Below are positions 24,052 to 37,003 of a stretch of 64,000 nt of DNA, in pieces. Position numbers and translations under genes: made by a program. The notes under the pieces are model-generated. The model did not search any database and was not told where the DNA came from. It worked only from the letters and a program-made list of their open reading frames with translations. The stretch spans positions 1,302,001 through 1,366,000 of the forward strand of contig JAFEKR010000005.1 in the NCBI GenBank assembly GCA_019022495.1, written 5' to 3'. The stretch is from Epichloe hybrida (taxonomy: Eukaryota; Ascomycota; Sordariomycetes; Hypocreales; Clavicipitaceae). The first letter of the stretch is position 1. Each line of letters opens with the position of its first letter.

Positions 24052-25322
24052 CGGTCGCAGATCCTCTGCTCATCGCAGTAGGGATTTCACCTGCAAGGCA
24101 GCCGACTTCTCTGGCTTTTTTTTTTTCATTATTACCATCATCATTATTACCCTTCTTCTCTTTACAAGTCGGCCACGGATCAATGGCGACATGTCAAGCA
24201 AGATGTTTTGCCCCATGCCTATGTATGCACCTTCAATCATGCTGTTCACGTCCAAGCACGAGCAACCTATGTGAAACCGAGCGCAAGAAGTCGTGGTTTT
24301 TTTTTTCTCCTCCTTACACCTAAATAACCGGTCACGAACCGTGTCAAGCCATTCTGCTCCGTATTCTCAGTCAGCGACGTGTACCCAATGTTGACACGTT
24401 TTGCCTCTGGTCGCCATGCGTATCATGACCACAGTCTCCGCGTACAAATATGGGACAGGACGGCATCACCACGCAGTGATGCACACGCTGGTGGGATCCC
24501 GTCAGAAGACGACGAGACCAAGTCTTGGACCGGAGATGGCTCGAGTCACGGGGACACGGAACACTCGCATCATTAACAAACGGATGGAAATTCTGTCCGT
24601 GGCAAAACGAGCAGCCCGTTACCATTACCCGCTGCCCATCTCATGAGGTAAAACCATGTGAACCCTACAAAGGTCGAGAAAATACATAAATGCCCGCGAA
24701 TCTGCACGCTGCCCCTTCGGCCATGCGCGCTCAAACGGTTTCAACGCTGTCATAAAGTCTCTGTCCATGTACAGCCTGTCACTGTAAAAAGAACACAAGA
24801 CACGAAAACCCCCTCCACTCTGACAAAAGTGACATTACAGCCTCCAAATGACGCCATCTTTCAATGCAAATAGTAGTCCCGTCCCTCCCCGTATAACAGC
24901 CTGAACAAGCCAAAAAAAAAAAAACCCTGATCCACGGCGTCGTCTCACTGCCCACCGTAAAGTAGAAATCATGTTTGCGAAAACAATGCCCTTAGGCTTA
25001 TGCATTATTTGGAATTAAAAAACGACCAAGCCAAAATCTTGAACGCGCGTGCGTAGAAAACCGTCTTATAGAAAAAATGAAAGGAGAGATAAAGGATGCA
25101 GAGAAGGAGAGTCCCATCTTCTAATGCTTCTGAATCGGCCTCAAAAAGGGACAAGCTATTGCAGGCTAAAAATTGACAGACAGAAACGAAGTAAAGGAGA
25201 TGCAGGTAGTTGATACCGAAGTTGATAAAGTCATTTGCTCAAAGACCCCGCTCTTGGCCTGTCGATCAGAATAGGTCGATTGCAATGCTTGCTCCAGGCA
25301 GATTCGCAAAATGTTTTCGGTA
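24052..25322. other. Convergent intergenic region
   Basis: The two flanking genes point at each other, so this stretch should hold both 3' UTRs. It has T runs near 24116-24126 and 24297-24306 and an A run near 24912-24924. No gene is seen. Confidence 0.5.
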
Positions 25323-27638
25323 TCAGGCGCCGATAAAATCCAGACCCAAGCTCTTCGCAATGCATTGCCAGTCCCATACGGCAACCCAGTCACCTTGGTC
25401 CATTTTTGACCAAACTTCTTCCAACAGCTCCGTCACGCGGTCGCAATTGCGTAGCCCGGTATAACCACGAATTACTTTGATGACAGCCCTTATCCTTTGA
25501 CGTTGCGGGATGCTGAAGCATGCAGTGCCGATCACGATGCAAGGAATCAACAGCAAAGTTTGAGCCGGGTCAGACGGCTTGAACGATTCCAAGATTGTCA
25601 AGGATTCCTCCACAGCGAGAGTGATGCGACCATCGTCCTGTGCTGGTCTTCTGGCGGGAGGGGGAGAAGACCGCTTGGGGACACAGCACTCGGGTGTGCC
25701 AGGCACCATTGAAGCCGAGTCCTGCTCATGCATCGATTTGGTTCGCGACGGATTGCGTGATGAGGGACAAGTATGCGCCAATTGAGATCCCATTCCTGTC
25801 CCGGCAGCGGAAGACATCGTGGTCGAGGTCACTGACGAACCAACACTGGCCACCATGGAGGATCGGCGTTGCAGGCTGCTCATATGGCTTTGATAAGAAT
25901 TGGAGGGCGCCATTGCAGAAGTAGGCCGTCGAAGTGGCGATGGTGATGGCGAGGGCGGATATATTGTTCGGAAGAGATACACCCACATCATTTGCTTGTA
26001 CAGCGGACCAACACGATGGCGGCTGTCACCTGGGGGCCATCGAGGCGTCCATTCTCGTATAGCCGCATCAATCTCCGCCGCTCGGTACAGACTCTTATAG
26101 TCGACGACTGGGTCCATGGCCGCAGACATGTTTGCCCGAACTACCTCTCGAAGACTGGTTATCTGTGACAGACAGCGAAACAGCCCGTCACCTACTCCTA
26201 TGAGACGAGGTGTTGGCATCGAAACATCACACACCCAGCTTTCAGATGACAAGCGGCCAGCGCTCGCCCCAGAATACCATAGGAGGTCGTCGGCGAAAAT
26301 GTGGTACTGGAAAAATTCCGTCATGAATGAACGCAACACCTCGTTCTCAGGAGAATGCTGTATCAGGGTCTGGTATGCCTGCAAGTGAACCCGATGCTCC
26401 CCTCTTGGATTGCCTTCGGCCCGGGTTTGGAGCAGCAGGCAGAGCATTTGTCCGTAGCGCGCAGCGAGAACGGTAGCATAGGTTGGGTCGTCTTTGCTGA
26501 CCCGAGTCTCCATGTCTTTATAGAGTCGCTTCAATGCTTCTTCATGGTGGTAATCGCCCCGTTGTTGCAAAGATTCTCGGGTTGCAGCTGGATCACCGTT
26601 CAAGGTTTTGGATCCGTAGGGCGATTCTAGGTCGATGTGTTTGCTGCTTACGGCCAAAATGGAATGCATCAATCCTTGGTGCTGGTTGGCTAGTGGCAAT
26701 ACAATGTCCTTGAAGGCGTTCTTCGCCTCGCCCTCCACGGTCAACACGTTGCTCAGGTGAGTGACGTAGTGTTTCCAGAATATCAAGTCTTCGGCGGTTT
26801 CTACACCATGAAAAATAGGCTGTATGGTGACGATGGGCCGTGTATCATGCTGCATGCGTTCTACAAACAAGCGCTCGAGTCAGCAACCGAGGACAACGAG
26901 ATGATCGAGCTCTAAAGTGTTGCGCTTCAGAATCAACAACTCACTCACCTTCACCAGCCCTTTCCCTCCCGCTTTTCCAGATTTGCTTCTCATCATAGCC
27001 CTCGCAGACGACCGCGTTCTTCTCACAATTCATACCTAACGGTGAATTGTAAGTTTCATGACCGAGTATGCTTCAACAGCGGCAATATAAAGCGCGGGGA
27101 AAAACTTACAGCGCGGCTTCGCCTCATCGCATTTCTTCTTCCTCTTCCTGCAAGTAATACAACCTGTTTTGGATCGCCCCTTTGTGACTTTACTAGTGGA
27201 GACAGCAACAGTGGGAGGAGTCTTCCGGGGTCTTCCCCGGGGCCTCTTTTGCTTGCTTTTTGACGTATCCGGCGACGTAGGGGACCGAACTGGAGCTACC
27301 GTCATGTCACCGAGTTTGATATCATCGTCTGTTGGTTCCAATTTGAGAACAGTCATTGACTCGGTTCGACTATGCTCCCATTGATTCCAAGTGGCTTCGT
27401 TGTCCCCTTCCTCATGATCACCGTATCCTATGCTCCACGAATCGGCACAGGACGAGGGAGCTGAGTGGGCAGTCGTTGGTACAGAGGATTCGTCCATGAC
27501 TGTTTCCATTCTGGAGCTCACCGGGGAAAGCGGCCCTGTTGGGGGTGTTCCTACACATGTATGGCCTTTCCAGACAGCTTCTGTTGGCGAAGGTGATGGA
27601 AGAAGCGTTCCATCCCAAGCCCCATCATAAGAAGACAT
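25323..27638 (-). CDS. Zn(II)2Cys6 transcription factor with AT-hook
   Basis: Nuclear regulator. Minus-strand exons: 27638-27110, 27035-26949 and 26860-25323, giving 717 residues. I used ATG 27638 (MSSYDGAWDG), which has the better context; an in-frame ATG at 27698 would add 20 residues. An acidic Ser/Thr-rich N-terminus is followed by an AT-hook (KRPRGRPRK, about 131-139). The zinc cluster (CITCRKRKKKC, then CMNC) uses Cys160, 163, 170, 177, 180 and 187, and its fourth Cys codon is split by intron 1. The long C-terminal part resembles the Fungal_trans_2-type regulatory domain, interrupted by a disordered Ser/Pro-rich insert. Target genes are unknown; the nearest genes do not suggest a pathway. 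Confidence 0.88.
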
Positions 27639-30600
27639 GGCTCTATCGCCTGGCCACCCCACGTTCTTGTCTGTTGCTATGATCAATCGTGCCTCCATTG
27701 GTCATGAGTAGTAGCACTGACATGCCCGAGTCGAGCTGGTATTGCATATGAGGGGTCCAACTATTTGCAAGTTTCCGATAGTCAAAACAGCTGGCCGTGA
27801 AGGCGAAGCCTTGAGGGATCGAATCTTTCCTGCTGATAACTGTTCGATTGGCCGAACAGGAGCGCAGACTCATATATGATATCTCTCTGCAAGCTGAGGC
27901 CGAGTGAGGAGTACGGCGGTTGTGTAGCTTGGAAGAACTGGCAATCAAACCCTGCGGCGGCTGCTGATCGAAGCTGCTGTGGCAAGCCGTGACAGGTGAT
28001 TTGAGAGAAGATGACGGGCGACGGAGAACATGTATGGTCCAAGAAGGGAAGCTCAGCCCCTCTGAGCTTGTGGAGGTCGGTGCTATTTGACGGGCCAGGC
28101 AGAACAAAAGAAGCTTGAGGCTTCCAACCAAATCGCATAGAACATGGAACAGCGACAACTCAGGCCTCATGGCCATGGGAACTGCCAGCTTACTGTGTAT
28201 GTTCCCCCACATTTCACTTGCCAACTGACGTTCGGTGCTCCAATCCTGGGCATGGAGGCTCAGCAACCCAGTCTCACGAGTCACGATGCAGGGTGGGATG
28301 GTGGCTTCACGCGAGGTCTGCGAAGCCACGCCCCGAGCCTATAGTCCGATTTGTGCCGTCGATGATATCCTGGCATGCTGCCGATTTTGGAACAGTATCC
28401 CATCACAATAGGCACAAGGCCTCCAAGTCCCACTAGCGCGACCAACCTTGGACAACTTGCGATGGCGGTCCATGGCGGTCGAGGTACGGAGTACATCCGA
28501 CTACTTGTTACCCGGCTGGGTCGAGGAGTCCAGACAGGGAATGAAGCACCCCTGCTCAGGGCAAAAGGCATGGGGTATGTACATACGGATCCGTGTGTAC
28601 GGACTCATGCTGAATCGACGGCCGCGAGGATCCACGATGTCTTCCAGCCCTCTTCCAGCCCGACTTGATTGCTCGGCGATGGCCTGGAAGCTGGCAGACT
28701 TGACACCAGATGAAGAGTCGCGTGATTTCTGAGTATGGCCATTGGATAAAGCACACTTTGAACCTGGCTGAAAAGCGTTGACTAAATGCCGTGAGTAACC
28801 CCTACAGCACTGTAGCAACTCGTGCTTCTTGTGCTCGCTTAGCCCCGCATCGCGAAAGCAAGCAATGAATCTGGACACATGCCCCTGCAGAGTAGGGATT
28901 ATCGAGTGGACCGACCGTACATGTATGTATGTACATACAACTGTGGCTGCCTCTCGTTCGTACCTGATGTGCCATGATATCATGGCACCCACTGGATCGC
29001 AACCCAAGTGGATTTGGAGACGAAATAAACATTTGCGCACAATTCGACAGAACCCTGATCCGAGATCATGTTGCTGTGGATTGCCACTCGGGGCATAGTC
29101 TAGAGAAATTGAGGCCGTCCTTGTGGAAGCAGCTTTCAGGCGAACCTGCCCGTGCTGGCAACACGACGGGGTCGCGCCTACCCTTTCCGTCAGTCGTAGC
29201 CTTATTGGGAATTTGCTCGCGCTTCTCGTCTTGTTTTCTTTTACCTTTTTTTTTTCTTTTCTCACGACGCCTACTTCACCTCATGGATATGCCATATGCT
29301 TGCCACTTGGATGTGCCGACAAAATCGCATAACATCTATTTAGCCCTTGTCCCTTCGAATTTCATTTCTCTCTTAGCCCTCTACGTTGCTAGCTAGCAGT
29401 CAATATCTCTGGTATTTCGAATTCAGATCTTTGGAACAGAGAGGCCATGCCCATGCCAGTGACGAAAGAATGCTGGGATTTGCAAGAGGACATCATTCCT
29501 GCTCATCCACACATTCACGCGCAACTTCTCTCTTGGCCTCCCTATCCCCATCCCCCCGCTTTGGACCAAGCGGGTGCCTCTGCGGCAACTATTACATCAA
29601 TGAATAAAACCGAACAAGGAGAACTGCTACCACATAAAGGACATCTGGGAGACGCTCTCTGAAGCCAGCCATCGAGGCTTGAGGGTGATGCCAACACCGC
29701 CGCCCCTACGGAGTATTCCATCAGTACATGTAACATTGAGCGAGGTGTTTTGATGGGACTTTACCCTAGTGGATGGCTAATGTGTGCAATTGTTGCGTTG
29801 GCATCGGCTTTCCTGTTTTGGCCATGGCGCGCTTTACTATCGAACGACATTCACCTCTGCACGTCCATGCAGGGAAATACCCCGACGTGTCAACTGTCTG
29901 TGCAGAGCTACGGAAACCTCAGCTTCACCACCGTTCACAAAAGCATGTCATGTTAATGTTCACTTGCCGGCATGGACAACGGGAGCGTCACAGCTCTCTG
30001 CAACGGTAACTGATAAATTAACGGAACCAATGTTCGTACAAGACCGCGTCCTATGATACTTACAACAACCGCCCAAATCCTCTTGAGTTTGGACACTGGA
30101 GTCGCAAGAAGACTTCCAGCTCCTGAGCCCTTGCGAACGGCGACCAGTCTCAATCCCGGCCCCAAGCCACTTGCTGACCTAGCCTTTGTGGATGTGATTC
30201 AGGCAGCTGGGATGAGAAAGGTGACATATGACGGCGCATGTAGTCCGTACTCTGTACATTGGGATACCTCCCAGTCCGACTCACAGATGCACCAATTAGA
30301 CTTGCGAGATCGACTTTTGTCACCGGCTTCGCGACCAACATAATACGAAGCATCAAAGTTGCTGATATGGCCGAGATTCGAAGTTTCCCACACTTACATG
30401 TGCGCTTGTTACCTCTGATAACAATCTTGGGCGGCTATAGTAGAAGTGACACCCCTGACTCTTGAGCATCAACGTTGACTGGGCGACCAGGGCCTTCAAG
30501 GGGCTTCGGCGACCTCCCCCCTTCAGGCAGCCCTCACTGCTCAGTTCTTTCCTGGCCAGCACAACCCCCCTGTGTGTACTTTGCCAAAAGGAAAAGAAAG

Positions 30601-33103
30601 AAGAAAGGCTCAAACCAAGAACAAAAACTGAGGCAGCCTACCTTTGTTGATGGACTGATCTATCGATTGCGCTTTCATCGTCTGACGCGATCACTAAACA
30701 TACCATCGGAAAATCTAGGCCCGCTGATAACAAATATGATGCGGATTAGTCTAGTTGACCTACTAATCATCAAATAAGTTTGCCAAAGCTAAGGCGGGGT
30801 CGCAAGAGCGGGCTCGTCATTGGCCTGGCTAGATGAAACATGACAATCAGGTTCTGCGTCATCTTCACCCAAGTCACCAGCTCAGTCAACAGCTCCAGCG
30901 CTTGGCCAGCTGATGAAGGTGTGCTAATAAGGCTTTTGATCGATGCACCAAGTCCATCGTCAGAATTATGTTCAACGTCTGCTATGACCCAGCAGCATCC
31001 GGCCTGAAACTGCGGTGAGGTGTGGCGCCTCCAGTCGGAGCTTGATGACTGAAAATGAGTCACACGTCGTGGTAGTGGAAGCCCCATCACGAGCTTCTTT
31101 TGCGGATGCACAATGGCCGGCTCATTTTTCTCGTACCGAACCATGAAGCACATCGTAAACGGCAATGCGCCTCATCTTTCCGGACACAGCTCTCATTTTG
31201 ATAGCTTATCTGTCCGAGTTCCGGTCTCGCCGCGCATGTCATGCCGACCGCGTGACTGCCCTGCATATGTGGACTGCAAGATCTGAGCTCATGTCAACAC
31301 CAAACATCGCAAAAGACATACCCCGGTTGCGCAAGTATGTATAATTGGCTTCAATGTGTAGCAGTGACTGGTGGGACAATACGAGGTGCTTCATGTTCAA
31401 GGCTGTCCGTGTTCATCCGTCAAGGGATTGGTCGTTCCGACCAGCTGTTTCGTCAACTCCGTCCCTTCAGGTCACTGATGATTATGTCTGGCATGTGTTC
31501 CTGTTCCAGGCCCTTCAAGAATTTATTGCGATTACTGCCACGACATGCTACAAGTCGATCCGTCCCTTCAGGTCTAGCTAGTTTCGGGACGGCCCAGCGG
31601 CGATGACTCCAAGCTGCCCCAGACGGTTGCGGGATCGACTTGCGCAGGTGCGGGGCAAGCGAAATCTGATGCAAACAACTCATACATGTACTTTTTGCTT
31701 TTTGGTGCCGCTGCCCAGTGCCGACTGTTATTGGGAACGTAGCCGAATCGCGGCGCACGGGCCGAGGAAAGGGCATGAGGAGAAGAGTAAGACAACCTGG
31801 GGGACCTGGCCACCGCACCATCCACAAGTGAGAAAAGCTTTTTGTGAAAGCTTGGAGACAGACCCTGTAATCCAGACAGCTGTCAGCTGTTCCAACGGAT
31901 CTCGACATGGCATTTTGACTCTCGGCTCAATGGCCTCGATGTCCTGTCCGAAGAAAGGCGGCACAAGTTGCGACGCGGCGCAGCCTGGGCAGCCAGCACA
32001 CACACCCATGACGAATGACGAATGCGCAATGCTCGAAATCTCCACATTGGGCTGTCGGTGTCGATGTTTCTGTTCGGGATTCCTTTTCGAGAAAGAGCCT
32101 TGAGGTCCCCTGTTGCCACAGAACAAGCATTCTTCCAAAGGCCCAACCGGCCCTTTTGGTGATGGGAGCGATCAGCATCAGGCCTGGTTAATACTCGGAC
32201 TCTGTGCGGAGGGATACGGGAAGCATGTTGATGTTTGGTTACTTCAAAGAGAACGAGAAATTCATTTTGTGGCTAACGAGTGAGCGATAAGCAGCACTTG
32301 CCGATCCCCGGTCGACGCGACGACGGGAAACGCAGAGAGGATCGGGGGCATTGCTGCACTGCACTCTCATGTTGCCTCAGTTATTACAGGACAAGACGAC
32401 ATGTCCCAATTTCTGCAACAACCAACAAGCTTTATACAGGGGTGGGTGCATTTTATAAATTTTTATACCCGACACAATCTTACACGACGAAAGGCTTCAT
32501 GTGCCCATTCGACCTCTGTTCTCTCCACTCTGTGATTATGCAATCATTGGTCGTTTTCAGCTCCAATGGAAAAATCTTGGAATCAGTCAGCATCCATCGA
32601 TGAGCGATTTTCAAGGGTATACGAGGAGGTGGAGCACTCGGAGGGGGCTGCTTACTGTTGGCCAAGTGCGGTTTTAGCGTCTCGTGTTGTTACGGATGGG
32701 ATATCATTTTCTCTGCCCTACCGTAGTGTCAAAGTGATGGTGAGAGTGAGAAAGAAAGAGAGAGAGAGGGGGGAAAGGCTAGCCATTTGATTGAACAAGC
32801 AAGACGAAGGACGCGCTACCCTGGATGGTTGCTCTGAGCACATGGAAAGTGTTGACAGTTGTCGGACGGAGCTCAAAGTGCCAACGGCAGCAGTTCGAGC
32901 TTCCTACACTGGCAGGCCGGGTTGGGATCCGTCACCGAGCCTTCCATACCACTTGTAACGGTATCATCCGCCGTAGTGTTCATTCGGCATCAATCGATGG
33001 TTGGCCCTACTCGACTGCGAAATGCAAAGCACCTGCAGATTTTCTGTGGACGATGTTTTTGCATGCATACTATCCCCGTGAGTAGGATCACACAGGCTAT
33101 TTA
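27639..33103. other. 5.4-kb stretch without a convincing gene
   Basis: Both strands were read. Open frames up to about 254 codons exist, but they overlap in conflicting frames, lack domains and have irregular composition. No rRNA, CRISPR, TIR pair or transposase motif is seen. CCGTCCCTTCAGGTC occurs twice 101 bases apart (31459-31473 and 31560-31574). Short CATGTATGTATGTACATAC-like AT/GT palindromes occur near 28918-28938. It may be promoter of the flanking genes, decayed sequence or noncoding RNA territory. Confidence 0.45.
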
Positions 33104-36100
33104 TTATGACTGAGGCTTTCCCTTTCTCAGCTTCAATTTTTCCTTGAAGCCAGCCAAACTGCTATTGTTACTGGCATGACTTGATCCTAAGCCAACTCCA
33201 CCTTGCCTGTGAAGCTGTAGCGGTTCTGACATGTTCCGAAAGCCTTCGGGTCGGGAATAGGTCCGTTCACTTTCACTAGTGTGCGAGAGGGATTCTGGGA
33301 TGGAGTCATCTTCTGAACGGATGTGAGACTTGCTGCATGATCTCCGTCTTCCATGTCTGGTAAACAAGCTGCCGAATGTGGTTCTTCTTTGTCCTGATTT
33401 CTCCTTTTCCGGCACAGCAGGGGTGCTGAACTCTGCTGACTGATGGACATCGGTCCGACCTGCCACAGAGGCTAATCTGGATGCCGTATCGTGATTGCGA
33501 AGCGCTAATGCTGTCGATCGGTCCGAGACGGCGCACAATCTGACTAGTTCCTCGGGACTATCAACGTCGAAAGGGGTTTCGCCTTGTACTGCTTTGTTTG
33601 TACTGGACGTCGTTGAGGGCGCCAGCCGGGGAAGTAATGTGAATGCCTCGTGGCTCTTGGCTCTGTTCAGAGCAAAGCTGGAGCTATAGCCGTGATGGGC
33701 TGTGCCCCCTCTACGATTTGATGTGCGTGTGGAATGCGATGGAAGCTGGATAACCTGCTCGACGAGATCACCGCATGGTGAGAAGGAGTCCAGCTTCTGA
33801 GTTTGGCGTGTTTCATGGCGTTGTTTGCTGTCCATGTACGGCCCGAGCAGTCCGAAAGAGCGGTCAAGTGGTTGTTGAGAAGCTTCGCTGGCGACAAACA
33901 CTTTTTCTTGACCTAGTGTTGGTGAATCGGGAAGTGGTGTATGAGGCACTTGTTGTCGGAGTTGCTGATCCGAGGATGACAATGCCATGTCATGGTGAGT
34001 GTCGAGAAAGGGATCTTCAACCAGGCATGAGGATGAAGTACTTGGTGAAGATGGACATTGACCGTTAAAACCAAGGACAGATTCCAAGCTGGCATGTCGT
34101 GTATGAAAAGAGACTGGTGTACGGACGTGCATAGAATGGCGGCGATTGTCGAACCTCGGACTGTACTGTTGGGCTCTACTTGTAGTATTTGTCGTGATGG
34201 CTGCGCCTTTGCCTGAATCATCCTTCTCTAAGCGGCGATGGGAAATAGAAGGGAGCTCTGGTGAGTGCTGACCTTCTGATACAACATCAGAATCCCCACT
34301 GCCCGTATCGTCCCAGATTGAAGCGGCTACAGATTGGATTCTCCCTGGAGTTAGGCCGTCCACTTTGAGCGGTTTGCATCGCGTGGTTGATGCTACGAGG
34401 TGGGTATCCTGTGACGGGATGTTTCTGGAAAACAAGGGCGCAGGGTGCAATGAGCCATAATTGTGTGACGGCGTCCTGAATGTTTGGGCACTGAGCGAGG
34501 AAACCTTTGACCCCGTAAGTGACAATTGTTCACAAGCTCTAGGGTTTGGGTTGGTGAAGAAGCCATGCCTGGCAGCCAGAGATAATTGGTCTAGACCTTG
34601 ATGAGTAGATTGTTTCTTGGTCCACGCAAATCTAGGTGCATCATCCCATCGCGATGGACTCCAAGTTTCATTCTCGGCCAGTGTCGTAAGAGATGTCCTC
34701 TTGCCATCTGAGCTCATGGAGTGGCGACGCGACCTGCGTCGTGGAGCAGTAGCCAGGTCATATGAAGCGACACCACTGCTGATCCCAAGAGCAGTGAGAT
34801 TCATGACAGAAGGCATCAGGGTGGTCATCCCTCCCAGATGGAGGGAGAGTCGCGGACAGCCGGCCATTGATTCCGAGGGCGTATGGCAAACCGCCGAGTC
34901 GCGCAGTGACGGAAGTCGCAGATTCAAGTCAGATTCGTAAAGACGTTCGGGCGAGTCACATCGTTTGATGATGTGCGGTATGCGAGGAACAATGAGGAAC
35001 TTTTCCCACCTAGGTGTCCAGAACCATTGCTTTTGAGGAGCAGGAAATCGACATTTTTGACCATTTCTCCGCGTTTCAGCCTGATGAATCATGTACATGC
35101 GGGTGTATTCCATGGGGGACAGACGTGGACGAGCCAGCGTCAAAGTAAAAGGCGCGCTGGAGAGGTCCTGTTCTTGATAGACAGCAGCCCAGTCTGTAAC
35201 AATAGGCGATGGAATACTCCCATCACTCAAGCTTCTTTCCAGTTTTGCTTCCCGATCGAATGAAATCACGAGTGGTAAACTGCCAACGTGGCTCAGAGTC
35301 GGGTCTGAAATTTGAGACTTAAGAGAGACCTTTTTTCTCCCCTTGACTGCCCTGAGCGCAGACGTAGTTTCACCCTTCTTGGACACTTTTAAATCTCGTG
35401 CCAAGCCATTAGCAGAAATTACCAATTCAGACTCCTTCCGGATGCGCTCTAAAAGCCTCCCAAACAATTTTGGTGTCGTCGCCGACTTGAACGCTTCGGG
35501 GATGGGCGGCAAGGGCGGCGCGGGGGGCAGCTCATCACTCTGCTTTCCTTTGCGTTTCGACAATTTGCCCTTTTTTCTTGAAGTTCGAGCTGCGGCCACC
35601 GTGGGGGCTGGGTCCTCACCTCCGCTGTCGTCCTCGCTGTCGAAATTGTACTAAAAGCCTCGACTCGAGCACTCCTTGGGGATGATGAGACCGCACTGGG
35701 CTTTTGCATTGTTGTCCCAGTCGAGAAACTTGGCGAGTGGGTGAATATGGAATTCGGTCTGAGAAAGATCGTCTGGGTAAACTAACACATCTGGGGCAGC
35801 CAAGTCCATAGAAAACGCCGCGCCGTCTGTCTTTGAGGCTGATAGTTCGCGGCCGGGCATACCTTTCAGCAGTGGTGTGAGATTACTGGACGAGATCGAG
35901 GTGACGGAGGTATGTATTGATGAGCGCATGGAGGTGAGAGAGGCATCGGCAATGGTGCTCGTGTCGGAAGCACAGGCGTTGGATGAGCCAGGCGTAGCTG
36001 GCGTCAATTCTGGGCTCTTGGAGTCATCCTGATCCGTGATGTTCGATGGTGTCAACGGACGGGCGTGCTCCAAAGCCATGGTAGAGGATCGAACTTCTAT

Positions 36101-37003
36101 TCCGTGGAGAACGGCGAGGCATGTCAATTCCATCTTCTTTGTCTCTGCTGTGTAACTGCATAGCTTCTCTCTTGCTTTTTCGTATGTGGGTATGCTGCAC
36201 CGCGAGATGAATTTGTCTTTGAACGATTGACCTTCCTGCTGAGGAGTCACCTCGCAACTCATCAGGTGCCTGTAAACGCAGAAACGAATACTATCTCGCA
36301 GTCCTGGTGTGCACGGTGAAAGGTTGGCGTCTTTGCCCGAACTACTGTCAGGGAAACCGGAGAATTCTGGTGGGAACAATGTGTTCAGACGAGCCATGAC
36401 TTTCGCTGCATCATGTTGGGTTAGAGACCCAATTGGCAAGATATCTGTGAGACACTGAATGACAAGCCAAGAGTTAGTTTCGATTGAGGCAGAATGAAGT
36501 AAAAGCCTTGTGTACAGTGCCGCCCTCACCATTGATCGAAACCCTAACTGGATTGCCTTGTAATGCTCCGTTGCATGAGCGTGCAGCTGTTCAAGCACTC
36601 GCGAACTGTGGTCTTCGGGAGAAAAAGGTTTGAGTTTGGCCCGTGTGTCTTCTAGGAGATGTTGTCGATGGATCTCGACCTCCTCAAGCACTTCTAAGCC
36701 TCGAAAGGCCCTTTGGTATTGCAGACCTCCATTATCGGGTTTCCTGAATATCTCTCGTGTCTCACCAAGTTTTCCCCGAACATTGCCACGAAGTGGAGAA
36801 GAGGTCGTCGGTGTCGGCTCGAAATATCCCCTTGGGCCAATATCGTTATTTCCGTCAAACTTACGGAGCTTGCGCTGAATATATTGGTCGAAGCCGCAGT
36901 CCTTACGAGTAAGACTGATATCGGTGATGTCGACGAGCTGGAGTAGGTGGTCGAATCCTGTTGTGAGCCACCTTTTTTCCAGCTCTGCCAGATGAGAAGA
37001 CAT
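33104..37003 (-). CDS. Very long disordered protein, unknown; one frame cut by an in-frame TAG
   Basis: Two long stretches lie in the same minus-strand frame: about 37120-35654 and 35650-33104, separated only by TAG at 35653-35651. Reading through gives ECSSRGF-stop-YNFDSEDDSGG, and neither side has another good boundary: the second stretch has no ATG near its beginning. The first in-frame ATG of the upper part is 37003 (MSSHLAELEKRW), but the frame is open and protein-like for 34 codons before it, so a 5' exon may be missing. The N-terminal half is helical (about 340 residues). The C-terminal 850 residues are Ser/Arg-rich, phosphosite-like and disordered, ending in basic GFKEKLKLRKGK. No domain is recognised. 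Alternatives are two genes, an intron spanning the TAG, or a nonsense allele. Confidence 0.7.

Noticed and set aside
28501..29265. 254-codon minus-strand frame in the gene-poor region
   Set aside because: Irregular composition, no hydrophobic core pattern or motif, and overlapping frames on the other strand.
31459..31574. CCGTCCCTTCAGGTC repeated twice 101 bases apart, possible CRISPR or direct-repeat element
   Set aside because: Only two copies with unrelated flanks in a eukaryotic genome; not an array and no target duplication around a unit.
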